NCBI GenBank assembly: GCA_028023455.1
Contig: JAQFVV010012405.1
Location: 11,517,423-11,581,422 of the forward strand
Reading direction: 5' to 3'
Source of the DNA: Epiperipatus broadwayi
Taxonomy: Eukaryota > Onychophora > Udeonychophora > Euonychophora > Peripatidae
Length of the DNA: 64,000 nt
Under the pieces are notes generated by a model. It saw nothing but the letters and a program-made list of their open reading frames with translations, ran no database searches and was not told the origin of the DNA. A program made the position numbers and the translations under genes. The first letter of the stretch is position 1; every line of letters starts with the position of its first letter. Shown here piece after piece: positions 1 through 14,979 of this stretch.

Positions 1-2390
<2,390 letters not shown>

Positions 2391-5300
2391 TGTAATTACA
2401 ATTTTGTTTTAATTAACGACATTTTATTTTTATATTACATATATATTGTGGCATGCAAATCAATCACTTATCCATCTATAACATTAAATCATACAATTAG
2501 GAATAATTTATATTTATATTTACATAGTTAAGTTTTATATAAAAATACATTGTGTAGAAATAAATAAATTCTTATTCAAAATGAATGCGAGAGAGAATGT
2601 TAATTTATTTAAGTTAAAATAAAATATTAACATTATCATAGTGAATGATAATAAACTATTCAGAAATGACAAGCCATATATATATATTGAAACCAAAAGA
2701 GATATCGGTTGGGACATATGTCAACAAAGTCGGTTGAAACGAATGTCAATAATATGGAGAAATGTGATTTTCTCTAACTTAACTTGCACTTTACAATACA
2801 TATAAGTTTTGTATATTTCCGCATAAGGTAAAACTATTTTATACTTTAATAGATTCCATTTTAATAAATCAATTTTTCAGGTTTATTCAATAATAAGTAT
2901 ATTCTTAGTCTTAATATTTTAATCTATGCAAATATATTAATTCTTACTATATATAATAAGTAATTAAAAGTAACTTAATTGGTGTTTTAATCTAAGGCTA
3001 GCAATTTTAGTTATAAGGTAGTTGGCTACGGTTTATCTCAGGGTTATATAAAATAAGAAAATAAATGCATGGTTGTAAAGTGCATTGATGCATTTTAGGA
3101 TAAATGTAAAAGGGACTTTATGTACATTTTACTCCATACTTTTCTATTTCAGAAAGCATCAATACAATAATGGTGCATCTAATCCAAATAGATTTAAGTT
3201 GATTTAATATCTTAAATATGACCTTTATATCTGCCATGAAATAAATAATAAAAACGAATAATAGCAATAAGAAAATTATATAAAATGTCTAATAACTAAT
3301 AATATTTGTTTCCTAAATCGAATATGAACTTGGAATATGAAAAGTGTGTTATCACACAATGTTGCAATATCAATAATATTAAATAAGAATAGGTTGTTTA
3401 TTATTTCCCCTTCTCCCTCGAAAATCATCCATTCAAATACTGGAGGATAATAGTCATCATCACAACAATCAATAATAAATGCTCTATGTAATCCTTAATT
3501 AGTTTGTTACAGTAACTAATCAATTATTATTCAACTCTACTTAATATTGCTGGAGAAGCTTTCACTCCTTTAAAAGAAGCAAGTGCAATTATTCCTTAGC
3601 ATATGTAAAATATATTTATGACAAAGGCTTATTTATTTCACCTCAAAATCTTTAACTTGATTTATTTGTAGGCTTAAACATTAGGAGTAATACTATACTT
3701 GCAAAATATATAACTAGATCATTAGTATGCCTTGTTATGCATTATATAACATGTAAAATATTAATACTAACATATAAAAGTGATGCCTAAAATATTCCTT
3801 ACAGATCAACTTATCTAAATAGATATGATTAACTCCATTTAACTTTGAGGTTGAAACTTAAAACTTCCCATAATAATTATTTCAATACAACACAGTTTTA
3901 TATAAGTTTGATAGTTACTTACATTTATACAATCTAAATCTAAGGTAGATTCCATTTAATCCCGTTCAATATCATCAACAATATTATTAAATAATTTTTT
4001 TTCCTGTACATTAGCATATTAATATCTGAAGAAACTTTATTGCATTAATATTAATAATAATAATAATATTAACTAATCATGAAAGAAGTGATTATAATAA
4101 AGTACATTAAATAACCCGTCCTGTTTATTGCACAATTAATTTTATTTTTGTAATATAATCCTTTCTGGATACAGCATAAAGATTAATAAATTATTTATCA
4201 TACCTTTTGATTCAAGATAAGTTACATTCAACACCTTAATCCATTTTAAGATAGCTTACAACTTTAATGTTTATCATATTTAATATTTGGTTTGATAATC
4301 CATAATTCAGGAACAGTATTTAAGTATTTAGCTTTTATAATTTATTATCCATTTAATGGTGTTTAAACATTTAGCATTGATAATCTACAATGCATTTTTT
4401 AAGCATTGTAGACAAATTCATAGTTCATAACACACAACAATTTAATCCTTCTGTAAAGATATTATAATTTTATCCAAAGAATTAGCATTCATTTATAGAT
4501 CTTTAATTCATGTTATTAAAAAATTCTGATTGTATATCCAATCAAGCAAATAGTTTATCATTTATAAACAGTATGATTTTCATTAATTTTTGATGTAAAG
4601 TTAAGCGTTTCTCCAAGCAATGAAATTTATGAATGCATATTTGATTTGAAAATTATTATTTAAAATTTCTTGTTTCATAATTAAGCATGAGATAAATTCA
4701 CAATATTAAGACATAATATGAATATTTTCTAGAAGTGAAGAAAATAATTATTTTACAATAATTTGAAAAATAAATATCAGTAACTTATTTGAAGTTAATA
4801 AGTATAATTTTTCAATTATATCAGTTATTTACTAATACATCTAGTTGAAAAAACCTACTGCTTTATTGTTCAAGTAGTGAGACAGAATTCCATAAATCAA
4901 TTTAACCATTTTTGATTAACAGTTGGCTGTAATAAATGAGATTTCTTGAAATAATAAAGTATTTCAATTAATCTATGATGATTTCTGGTACATCTGTTAT
5001 TGTTCAACCTTTTTCTTATTACAATGAGAAATCATTTTACCCAACAACAACAAAATACCTAGATTAGTTGGCCTACTCGACCATGTTGAAGACAAACAAA
5101 ATGGAAATTTAAAAGTTTTAACCTACTGAAGTCCTGATTGCAAAAAAAAAAAAAATGTTAAGACTATTTGGATTTTCCAAAACTCAGCTTTTATACCCAT
5201 TTAATCAGATAATGTCTGGATTTGTTATATTTCCCATTATGCATTAAGGTTTCTTGGTTTTTCTGGGAAAATTTGGAAGAGGTAGTCAAGGTTATTGCTG

Positions 5301-5559
5301 AGCAAATGATAGATGCTAAGATTTTTGAATTAAAGCAGTAAAAACTTTATGAGTTTTCATTGGACAATAAAAAAAACAATAATTTCAATTTTTATCAATT
5401 TCTTCACTTTTATTTCTGAGTTTTAAAATAATATTACAAATATTTAGATAAAATAAATAAATCATAAAATTATAACATTCTCAGATTGATCTTTTAATAA
5501 ATAATATTTTTAATATATATTCTAGCAAACTAAAACAATTTTTGCTAAATCTAAATATG
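2391..5559. other. Anonymous AT-rich DNA
   Basis: No open reading frame, splice-supported exon, RNA gene or repeat family shared with the rest of the window was recognised here. Only short A/T runs and scattered TAA/ATT motifs are seen. Confidence 0.5.
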
Positions 5560-5662
5560 TAAGCTTTCACACGCATATGTACACAAAATATAACATTATA
5601 AGTAAAGAATTATTTACAAGTAGAAAAGAAATAATTAGGATATGAGCTTTACTGTTGAATTT

Positions 5663-5767
5663 TTTTTTCTCATGTGTCATAGCATCAGCTGGGAAGCAAA
5701 CCTGTTAATCAAGGACAACTGCTTGTAAATCAGATGTTGATGACCTCTTGACCACCAATGCTTGACA
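5663..5767 (-). mobile_element. Short tRNA-derived SINE with 16-bp target duplication
   Basis: The flanks carry an exact direct repeat, CTTTACTGTTGAATTT, at 5647-5662 and 5768-5783. Read on the minus strand, the element has a tRNA-like head (GGTGGTCAAGAGGTCA, A-box-like), a B-box-like GGTTTGCTTCC, the core GCTGATGCTATGACACATGAG and an A-rich tail. The same roughly 100-bp element occurs at 44388-44488 and 54215-54312. The head looks closest to a Leu/Ser-type tRNA, which is only an impression. Confidence 0.8.
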
Positions 5768-6065
5768 CTTTACTGTTGAATTTAAACTAGTTTTATGTTT
5801 TAATGTGCATCTTACTCACAATTAAAGAAAATAATTTCAAAAACATGATATTAAGATTTGACCAATTTTTATCAAAAATATTAACAATTAGAAAACAGTC
5901 AAAAAGCCCATATAGTAGACAAAAAAATCATTGGTGTTTCCTGGTGATTCCAAATGTACTAAATTTGACCTCTTCCTTTTTTTGAACAGTAAAAAAATAA
6001 TAATAATATTACAAACTTTTTACTTTTACTTTTTGCTTTTTTTTATTTTTACTTTTTTTAAAGTA

Positions 6066-6290
6066 TGAAGATTGGTTATCTTAATATAAAGCTGAGTACT
6101 AAGAGTATATATGTGTGGAGATGGTAATCTGAACCAACTGATGAGTGCTGGTTCAGCACGAAATACATATATTGCTGATTATTTATCTTTCCAACATGTG
6201 TGTGATCAGGTGAATCAGCAATATAAGATGGCACTGAGAGTTGTAGGTCGTATGAAAGTCTGAGTTCGAATCCTGCATATATTACATATA
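6066..6290 (+). repeat. R1 dispersed repeat, partial copy
   Basis: The copy contains TCTTAATATAAA, ACCAACTGATGAGTGCTGGT, a TTATCTTT...CATGTGTG block and the terminal AAGTCTGAGTTCGAATCC. These are shared, in either orientation, with 7542-7972, 27285-27545, 36097-36400, 54781-55211 and 58830-58985. The terminal GTTCGAATCC resembles a tRNA B box. Confidence 0.7.
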
Positions 6291-6954
6291 AATGCAGGTG
6301 TAAGCCTTACAATGTATTAAAATAGATTATGCAGAATATGCATGTGCAAACACACACTCAATTTGATTTAAACATGCATTTTAACTATTCTTCACATTAA
6401 TGCTTTTCGTATTTTTTTTTTGTTAAATTGTTTTTTTTTTTAATGTATATTTTAAAATATGTTTTTGATTTATAACCTAATTAATTTAATCATTAAACGA
6501 TTATAATTCTTTATGTCGCAGCTCTAATACCACAACACCCTTTTTTAAAATGTTTAAAATGTTAAAATAATACACGAGTGAAGCCATATCATAATTATAT
6601 GAGAAATACTTTATGTTGATTATTTTTGCTCAGTGTATATTCCATTAGAGAGAAAAAATAAAAAACTGTTTTATAGGACTGTCCTCATCACATGAGGTAT
6701 TTCAAGGATTTGACACCTAAATGTAAAGTCACCATAAAATGTTTTGTCCATCAAACAAAGTTATACTCATTTTTTAAAAATCTATAAATGTTTAATTGTT
6801 GATTGAGATTTTCTAAAATTTGATATTGTTTTGTTTATCATCTATTAATGTTTTTTGGCAATTTATTTTTATATTATTTTAATATTTGATAATTGTTTTT
6901 ATTTTTATTTTTGATGTGATAGCAAAATAGCTGATCGTCTATTTAACTATTTAA

Positions 6955-7330
6955 TTATTGAACTTTCTATTTACCTGTCAGTCTTACTCTCTATCTGAAT
7001 ACAATCATCTATCCATACATAATCTACTTGACTCTTTATATATTTATCCATTTATTTATCTGTTTTTTTTCTATTTAATTATTTATGTATCCATCAATCC
7101 ATTTAATTATATAGCATTACACCCATTCCTAATCTATTTATTTTCTACCTATCTATATGTGGTTCGTTATATTTATACATTTATCTGTTTTCCTGTTTGT
7201 CTAGATTGATAGATGAACAGATAAAAAGACAAGTGGATTGTGTATAGATAGATAACTGTAAACAGATAGAAAATAAAACTGCCAGATAAATAGAAGGACA
7301 GATAGATAATTAAAAAGATGGTTAGCTATT
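6955..7330. repeat. Degenerate TATC/GATA core of the giant palindrome
   Basis: The left side is rich in CTAT/ATCT words and the right side in GATA/AGAT words, switching near 7205. The two halves are rough reverse complements, forming the centre of the inverted repeat. Confidence 0.6.
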
Positions 7331-7541
7331 TTGCCATTATATCAAAAAATAAAACAATTCGCAAATATTAAAATAACAAATAAAAATAAAAACAAATGTC
7401 AAAAAAAAAAAAAACATTAATAGGTGTTTATTACTATTAGTTACAAACAAAACTATATAAAATTATAAAAAAAGTCATTCAATAAGTAAATAACATTTAT
7501 AGATTTAAAAAAACAAAACACAGTATAACTATGTTTAATAG

Positions 7542-7972
7542 TAAGTATAGGAGATTTGAACTCAGATTTTCAAGCACCCTTCAACTACCAACACTATCTC
7601 ACATAACTGATACACATGACCACACACATGTAGAAAAGATAAATAATCACGAATATTTTCGTGCTAAACCAGCACTCATCAGTTGGTCCAGATTATCATC
7701 TCCCACACATATATATAATCAGTGCTCAGTTTATATTAAGATAGCAAATCTTCATACTTTAATGGACAGGCTTCAATCCACTCCAACCTCCAATTATCAG
7801 CCATCCATATCATTGAAAATCTGATGATGAAAACTCCAATCCCATGCTGATACTAATATTATTTCCATGCCCATGTTGACCTGAAGTAACTTTGACCCCT
7901 CATGTATAGGACCATGACCATTAAACATACATATAAGACGGATGGACAGGATACAAGCTTGATGTGTAAATA
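7542..7972 (-). mobile_element. R1 repeat, longest copy, with 8-bp target duplication
   Basis: The direct repeat TTTAATAG lies at 7534-7541 and 7973-7980. The 431-bp insert reads on the minus strand from a 5' part containing CATCATCAGATTTTCAATGA, through the CTGATGAGTGCTGG core, to the tRNA-B-box-like end CTGAGTTCAAATC. Comparison with the opposite arm of the giant palindrome shows an empty site at about 6755-6765, which supports insertion. No terminal inverted repeat is visible, so it could be a SINE-like retroposon or a non-autonomous DNA element. Confidence 0.7.
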
Positions 7973-8106
7973 TTTAATAGACAAAACATTATTTTTTCCT
8001 ACTTAGTATTTAAGGGTCAAACCTTTGAAATGCCTCATGTGATGTGAATAATCATGTAAACAAGCTTTCTATTCCCCTTTCTCCCTGATTGAAAATATAC
8101 TGATTA

Positions 8107-9054
8107 CACCTGGGTCTCTTTTTACGCGGACTTATTTAACACAATTTTGAAGTTACACGATTCACGTTTCACCGGAAGTCGAACTCTGATAATGTGCTAT
8201 TACTTTAAATAATAAATTACGCATATATTGAAAGTAATAGCAAATTATTGGAATTTGACTTTCATTTTAGTAATTTCAATATTTTCAGTGCTTAATAATA
8301 GTAAGATTTTATGCAATAATGAAATTAAAATCATGATTTTCACATTTTATGTATACACACATTAAATTTTACAAGATTATAATGTAAATTTGTTCAAACA
8401 TTGTGCATGTTAATTTTGCATTTTAAATCACATTCTGTTTTTGCTTTTTAAAAAAGAACGTAATCAATTATTAATCATTTAGTGTCCACAAGTTTATTTT
8501 TAAAAGGTGAGTAATAGCAGTGGGTACAATTAAAATTGAAAATTAAAGACAAAAATAAGAATTTAATTTTTAGTTGTTAGATTAATTACTAATTACGTTG
8601 TCATCAGAAAACCATTAACACAATGTGAGAGTGAAGTTGGCACTAGTTGTATTTCCTCTTGACAAAAATCTGATTTTTTATCAGTTTGCAAATGAACCTG
8701 TTTATCGGCAAATAGTGATAATAATTAAAATGTGTATAAAAAATGTAAATTACTGTAAATATGCATAAAAATATATTGTTTTGAATAAAATTAAATATTA
8801 TAGTTAAAAAAAGTTTGTCTTGTATCAATTTTTTTTCAAATTTTAAATTTTTTATTAGTCATATTTTATTTCCTTATTTTTTTTTTTGCGTGAATTTTAA
8901 AGTAATTTTACATTGGTGCTTTGCTTTTACGCGATTTTTGAAAAATCACAGTCTGTATCCCCCCTTTTTCAAGATAAGTTACGTCTTTTTGCGCGATTAC
9001 GTTTGCGCGTGTTTTCTGAGGAACCTATTTATCGCGTAAAATGAGACCCAGGTG
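8107..9054. mobile_element. Tigger/pogo-like non-autonomous DNA transposon
   Basis: The ends are near-perfect terminal inverted repeats: CACCTGGGTCTC, one variable base, then TTTTACGCG. They are flanked by TA on both sides (8105-8106 and 9055-9056). The subterminal GAGGAACCTATTTATCGCG is reminiscent of Tigger/pogo ends, so I infer the Tc1/mariner superfamily. No transposase is encoded and the interior is AT-rich. CpG words cluster at both ends. The element interrupts the right arm of the giant palindrome. Confidence 0.75.
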
Positions 9055-10615
9055 TATAAATAATCAACATAAAGTATTTCCCACATAATATATAATATAG
9101 TCTCATTCTTGCAATCTATCCTACTACTTTAAGACTATAAATATTTTAAAAATGTTCGTTTTAATTTTTTAGTCGGATATTATTATTTTTTTTATTAATC
9201 AAAAAAAAAGGGGGGGGGGAATCAAATATTAGTCCATTTGGATTGCCTAAGAGAGCCCAATATTTTTTTGTCTACTATGTGGTTTCAGGACAAAAGGATT
9301 CATGACATTGATGTAAGGTAAAATTTGTTTTAGTTTTCATGTTGCTTTATTAATTTATTTTTTAATTGTTTGTTTTTGTAATTTTATTAGTTAATTTTAA
9401 TATTTATAAATCACGGCTTACATTCATTCTAATATATTTTTCATAATTAAACATTTGATGACATTAAAATGTCATTCTTGTTAGCTGTAAAATTAAAATA
9501 CTTTTATTTCAGGTCATTTTCTTTGTAATTGAATTTGTTATGCACTTTTTTTCTGTATTTTGCCACTATAACTTAGGATTATAATACATTTCGTAATTAA
9601 ACTATTGATGACTCTTTATTTATTGCTTTTTTGTTAAGAGTAATATTTAAATACTTTAATTTCAGGTCATTTTATGCATTTTTTTGCTGCTATATTTACA
9701 TTAATCCCGAATATGTCCATGGTCTGCCACCATATGTTAAAAGTAAAATTTTGAGTATTGTTTTTAATGTTTTCTAAAACTAATAATTCTTGTTTGTTTT
9801 TTTCAAAAAAAAAATGAGATAAGTGATTGCTCTAATTTTGGTTGTATGTTACACTAAATCCCTACTGGCCCATTTTCACTGTTTTCTAATTGTTAATATT
9901 TTTGTTGAAAATTAGTTAAATATTAATATACTAGTTTTGAAATTCCTTTTTTTAATTGTATCATAGTACACTAACCCATAAAACGATTTTAAATTCAACA
10001 GCAAAGCTCATATTCTAATTGTTTCTCCTCTACTTGTAAATAGTTTTTTTGAAACTGAAATAAATAATAAATATATATACATGTATACGTGTAGAGAGAT
10101 ATGAAATATTAACTTACTTAGTACAAATTAAATTACAATATGTATATGAACTATGTAACCACATACTTCATCAATAAATAGATTATGTTAAAAATGTTTA
10201 TTAGGTGTGGTGATTTTTTTGAACTTAAGAAAATATTGCTAATGTTATGATTTTAATATTTAATAATTACAGATAACAATTATTTACATATCATTTAACA
10301 AAATAGTTTTAATGAAATATCAAAATTTACTCTGCAGCCACAAACACACGTTTTATTCAACGATATCAACAAACGTTTTATTCTTTCTTAGGCTAGTTTA
10401 GTAAAATGTTTAATATGTTTTTCCATGTTTGTCAAATATTATTTTCTAATTTGTGTTTCATTGATTTTGCTAGTATTTATTCAACCTTGATTTAGTAATT
10501 TATTTTGCCCCATGCTATTTTAAAAATAAAATATTTTAGTATTATTTTAATTTATTTTTACACCAATTTTTTTTTTTTGTTTATTCCTAATTATTAATAT
10601 TTATCAAACAAGGTG
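9055..10615. other. Outer right palindrome arm and anonymous DNA
   Basis: The stretch to about 10080 belongs to the giant inverted repeat. It includes a purine homopolymer run near 9200-9220 (A then G). From 10081 to 10615 I recognise nothing. Confidence 0.5.
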
Positions 10616-11312
10616 ATGCGGTGTGATGTATTTGGCTTCTCCTTAAACGAAGTCAAGAATATCTCAGCAATTATGCCCAGATAAACCTGTTAGCCACTTT
10701 ATTTTCCATTCCCTACACTAAGTCTTCCCATATTCTGCCCCATCCCATTTCCGTAACGTAATCTTTGTCAACTCTATGGACTTTATATCTAAATCCCCCT
10801 TATCTTTTCGCAAACCCAGCATTAAAACTAATAACTCACTTTCTGTGTAGTCACTTTGTTCATACCTATTCTCCCATAACTTCATTATCTGTACCCTTTC
10901 TGCTTTCAAGCATTTACATTCAATCAACAGATCCCTAATATTTTCTATACCTTCCTTACACAATTTGCACACTAAATCACCCATAGTTTTCCATTTACAT
11001 GTATATTCCCTTGTTACTAAAGATCCCATTCAAGCCTTAAACAATAAACTCCTTACTATTATCAAAAATTAACTCGCATCTAATATTCCATTTACTTCTA
11101 TATATATTTAAACTCTTCTTACCCTCCATACTAGTTCTCCATCTCTCAAACTCCCTATTTTTTATTAATGCTTCTATTCTTTTATCCCATTCCTTACCAC
11201 TATAACACTCAACAATCCTCCTAACACAATCATCCCACCTTTTATACAAGTATACTGATATAAATTCTTTATCCAAATCTTTTGCATACCGCATTACCTT
11301 TCTCACCCATGC
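10611..11312 (-). mobile_element. 3' end of CATCA-tailed LINE, copy A
   Basis: On the minus strand this ends in a CACATCAC-like tail (10611-10635), preceded by the conserved 3' UTR that includes GGAGAAGCC and GCTGAGATATTCTTGACTTC. Both are shared with copies B-E. The 5' end is lost at about 11312, where the fold-back element begins. The truncation point falls inside ORF2. Confidence 0.8.
10718..11312 (-). pseudogene. CATCA-LINE ORF2 C-terminal region, copy A
   Basis: Two open blocks, split near 11030 by a frame break, encode the post-RT region of ORF2: VRKVMRYAKDLDKEFISVYL, RWDDCVRRIVECYSGKEWDK, then CKLCKEGIENIRDLLIECKC. The latter is a Cys-x2-Cys...Cys zinc-knuckle-like motif in which the usual His has become Asp. 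The block then ends in LELTKI-like sequence and KWDGAEYGK. The same sequence recurs in copies B to E. There is no RT here. Confidence 0.7.
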
Positions 11313-11975
11313 AGTAGTGCCACACTGTGCCAACCAGAGTAATCAATGGATACCAGAAGGCTTGTGCATAAAATCCCTATCTAGTGCCTACTCATCCAAT
11401 ATCCACAGACTAGTTTCTGGCTTGTGGCCTTTGTCAGTGAGGACTGTGTATGTAGAGTTTTGCCTTGTTTGATAACAATTATGTGCTAGTATTAGAGATG
11501 GTGATCATGTGATGTTTATGGGTTTAACACCAATCCTGCCTAATAGAATAGTGGTGACTATGGTTGTTAAAGAGCTAAAGACACTAAAATGTATGGGTGC
11601 TGAACTGAGTTCAGACCCATATGACTATATAAGCTATTGACATTATATTGAAAATATTATTGTGTTTTTAAATTTTATTCTCATAGTTTTGTAGTTAAGT
11701 AGAGATAAGAGGTGGCTGCTGGAAGGTTGCATTAGATCCTAAGATCTAGGTGCAGTGTTCCCAGATCTAAGGCTCCTCACTAACAAAGGCCACAAGCCAG
11801 AATCTAGGCTTGGGATATTGGATGAGTAGGTGCTAGATAGGGATTTTATACACAAGCCTTCTGGCATTCATTGATTACTCTGGTTGGCCCTGGGTGGCAC
11901 TGCTGTATGGAGAGTTTTGCTTTATTTGATAACAATTATGTGCTAGTATAAGAGATGGTGATCATGTGATTATTG
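11312..11975. repeat. Fold-back element of the AGTAGTGCCAC family
   Basis: The left arm (about 11312-11445) and right arm (about 11775-11920) are inverted copies containing CAGTAGTGCCAC, AGTAATCAATGGAT, GGCTTGTGCATAAAAT and CTGGCTTGTGGCCT. A 65-bp block around TTGATAACAATTATGTGCTA is directly repeated at 11465-11515 and 11925-11971. Related ends occur at 28194-28295, 43161-43475 and 55830-55925. I infer a MITE-like element with later rearrangement. Confidence 0.65.
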
Positions 11976-14900
11976 ATATTTACTAAATATCCTTTTTGAT
12001 TTGGCCAAATAGTTCATTAAAATATTTGTCTTACGATTTTTGCCTTTTTTCTTATTCCAGGCACTTTCTAATTATTAATATGTTTAATATTTTGATTTCT
12101 AGAGGTATTTGATAGACCATAGTTTTACAAACTTCGTGTGTTTATTTTTTAAATTTTAACAGAAATTGAAATTATTTATCTAACGATCAAAGTAATTGAA
12201 ACACTTTATAATAATGACCACTGGTATTATCTACATTTGTTTAGCACTTGTTTGTTTCAGCAATGGTTTGGGTACTCCTCTTAAAAATAAAAATGGCAGA
12301 GTGTGTGTTGTGGCTTACTACCAACAATTATAACAAAATTATTAATTATCCAAAACATTATTAAATAAGAATAAATACATTTACATATTATACATATAAA
12401 CATCCATTAAGATTTAACTAAGTAATGATTCATAGTTCCTTTATATACACATTAACAATTAGTTCTTGATTTAAAGTTCTAAATCTTTAATACTGTAATC
12501 ACTGCTAAACAAACAAATACAGCCATTATAGTAGTGGTGGACCTAAGTGAATACTAAAAGTTTATATTCACAGTACTAAAACACATTCCTAATTGGGACT
12601 TCTCAGACATACACAAAATAAATAAAAGATTGGTGAGGTTTATAAACATTTTTCCTAGCTGACTTTCTTTCACCTTCAGAGGCATGGGCTCTGGGACACT
12701 TCCATTATTACCAGAAAAATCTAGGGCAACTTTCCTCTCAGCTTTTCTCAAAGGTCTTTATGACAGCAACAACAACAGCATGCGATGAGTGGAGAAAACC
12801 TGACAACATGCTCTTTTGTTTTGTGCACTATTTATACTGTTTTCTACTTGCTTGAATTGACAAATTTCTATCATTCCAATGTAAAAGTAAATCCATCTGA
12901 CTAATGCATTTTTACAATGATGATAAGGATTTGGCTTCTAATTATGTCCATTTGCATTCCTCAGTAATTTGCTTCAAGTATTTATTCCATTTGATTTTCT
13001 ACTAAAAGAGTTTAATAGTTCAATTTTAACAATACATAGTTTTCTTGTTATTTTAAATCCACAAGTTACATCCAGCCTGGAAAATAATCATTTTCATTAT
13101 CTTTTGACAATCTTTTAGATATTTTATATTTTATAATTGTTGGATGTGGGTTACCAATATGTAAAGTATATAGAAATATTTTGAATTGCCAATTAAGATA
13201 ACTTGATAACTTTCAGATTTATTAGAAAACATGCTTGTTTACTTTTTTTAAAAAAGCATGACAGTCCTACTACTTTACTTTACGGTATTAAAAAGAGTTA
13301 TTTATATGGTACTTTTTTAATTTTAAAAAAATTTGAAAAGATCAATATATTAAACAATTGGATTAGATTTAAGGAATTTTTGTCTTGTTTATGATAAAAG
13401 TTATGACCATATGATATTTACTTTTTCTGGGGTCGTGTTCATACAGTGTCATGTTCATACAATGTTTTTGGAATAAAAAAATATGTTTTGCTTGTGTATA
13501 AAATATTTTGATTATTTTTACACACTAATTAGTTAATTATTATTTTAGAAAAAAAGAAATACATATGTATGCTTTCAATTTATTCATTTATCATTTATTT
13601 TTAGAAATAGATGTTAAACTTTATCATAGTATAAAGAAAAAACTCCACAAAATCTATTTTGTCATTAGCTGCCAGAATTGATATGGTATTAAAATCTTTT
13701 TAAATATTGTAATTATTATAAAGCAAATATCAGATTTTAAACCAGAAATTTGATGGATTTATCATAAATCTATCTTCATTTGTCACATTTAAAAAAATAA
13801 AAAGAAAATAAATCTTTCATTTTCAAAACAAATGTGTATACTTAATTGTTTTTTTTTTTTTGGTATATTGTTCTGATTTGCAAGTCAATTTTTAAATATT
13901 AAAAAAGTTCAAATATGATTTTTAGAATATTGTTTATTTATAAAATTAAACTGAAAATAAGTTCAACTTATTGAGTTTTAATATAAAATCAAGATTTTAT
14001 AGAGTAGCATTTTCAAAAACTCTTACCGTATGCAACAAATTACAATGTGAGATTTCATAGAGGTTAAAGTTCACCAAAAAGTTTACAAATGCATTAATTC
14101 TTGTGTAAAGTCAGCTGCTTTGATAATTAATATTAATTTTGGAGTTTTATAATATTGGACCATAATCAAAATAGGTTCTCATTTTAAAAAATCCTATATT
14201 TTCCCCTAAGTTGAAAGCATTTTAAATTAATATTTTCAATTGATATATTGAAGATGTTTTGTTAGAAGTAATATTAGTAGTAGTAATAGTAGTAATATTA
14301 TCACAATCTACTACAATCTTAAATATTGCAGAGATTAATGTAAGGAAAATAAGCTTCAAATAAAAACTCTGTGCAATTACAAAATTTTATTGATTAGTTT
14401 ATATTCAGTTAATACTATTATAGATTCACTTAAAAAAAAAATGCTTCGATATCTCTATATATGTATCAATCCAGCATGACTGCATTAGGAATTGGTATGT
14501 TAACCACAAATTTTATTTCAAATTCTTTCAAATTCTACATACAGACCAATTATGTATTTTCACTATTAATGTAATTGCATTATTCTTATATCACAGAATC
14601 TCATTAATATATAATAGTATTAATCAAATTAATTTTAATATTAAATACTAACCTCTTTCCAGTCATTCTTCTAAAGGATTTTCATAATGATATGCAAAAT
14701 TTATTTTAATTATTTTCTTTTTATCAATAGAAGAATCATTGGTGCAGATGGATTCTTTTTGAGTAATTCTATATCTTTTTATTCTCCAGACATTCTTCTA
14801 AATTCTTAAGCAATAAAGCAATGTATTCTTTTTATTATATTTTACTTATTGAAAAATACATAACTTCATCAAAAATGAAAATTAATTTTTTTTTTCTATT

Positions 14901-14979
14901 TTAAGGATGTTTTATTTTGATCCTATTGTTAATTTACTTTCATTATAGAACACTAGATGGTGTTCTATCAGAAATAATT
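11976..14979. other. Anonymous AT-rich DNA
   Basis: No family shared with the rest of the window and no convincing exon was found. A short imperfect tandem around GTTCATACA(G/A)TG lies at 13436-13460, and a TAGTAG run at 14276-14295. Confidence 0.45.

Larger units (their letters stand above)
5560..10080. repeat. Giant diverged inverted repeat with nested insertions
   Basis: Matching blocks occur in inverted order around a centre near 7205. The pairs are 6840-6930 with 7320-7400, 6690-6830 with 7420-7530 plus 7981-8045, 6597-6625 with 9057-9090, 5905-5965 with 9220-9290, and 5600-5662 with 9990-10045. The arms are diverged, perhaps 75-85% by eye, and became asymmetric through later insertions at 5663-5767, 6066-6290, 7542-7972 and 8107-9054. 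Removing these restores collinearity. Origin unknown: an inverted duplication or a very large fold-back transposon. Confidence 0.7.

Noticed and set aside
6241-6290. Possible tRNA gene from the GTTCGAATCC B-box-like sequence
   Set aside because: No acceptor stem or A box at proper spacing. The motif recurs at the end of every R1 repeat copy, so it is repeat sequence.
12554-12751. Minus-strand frame including VALDFSGNNGSVPEPMPLKV
   Set aside because: It looks exon-like and is less AT-rich, but it has no ATG, no convincing splice donor, and no recognised family. Too weak to call.
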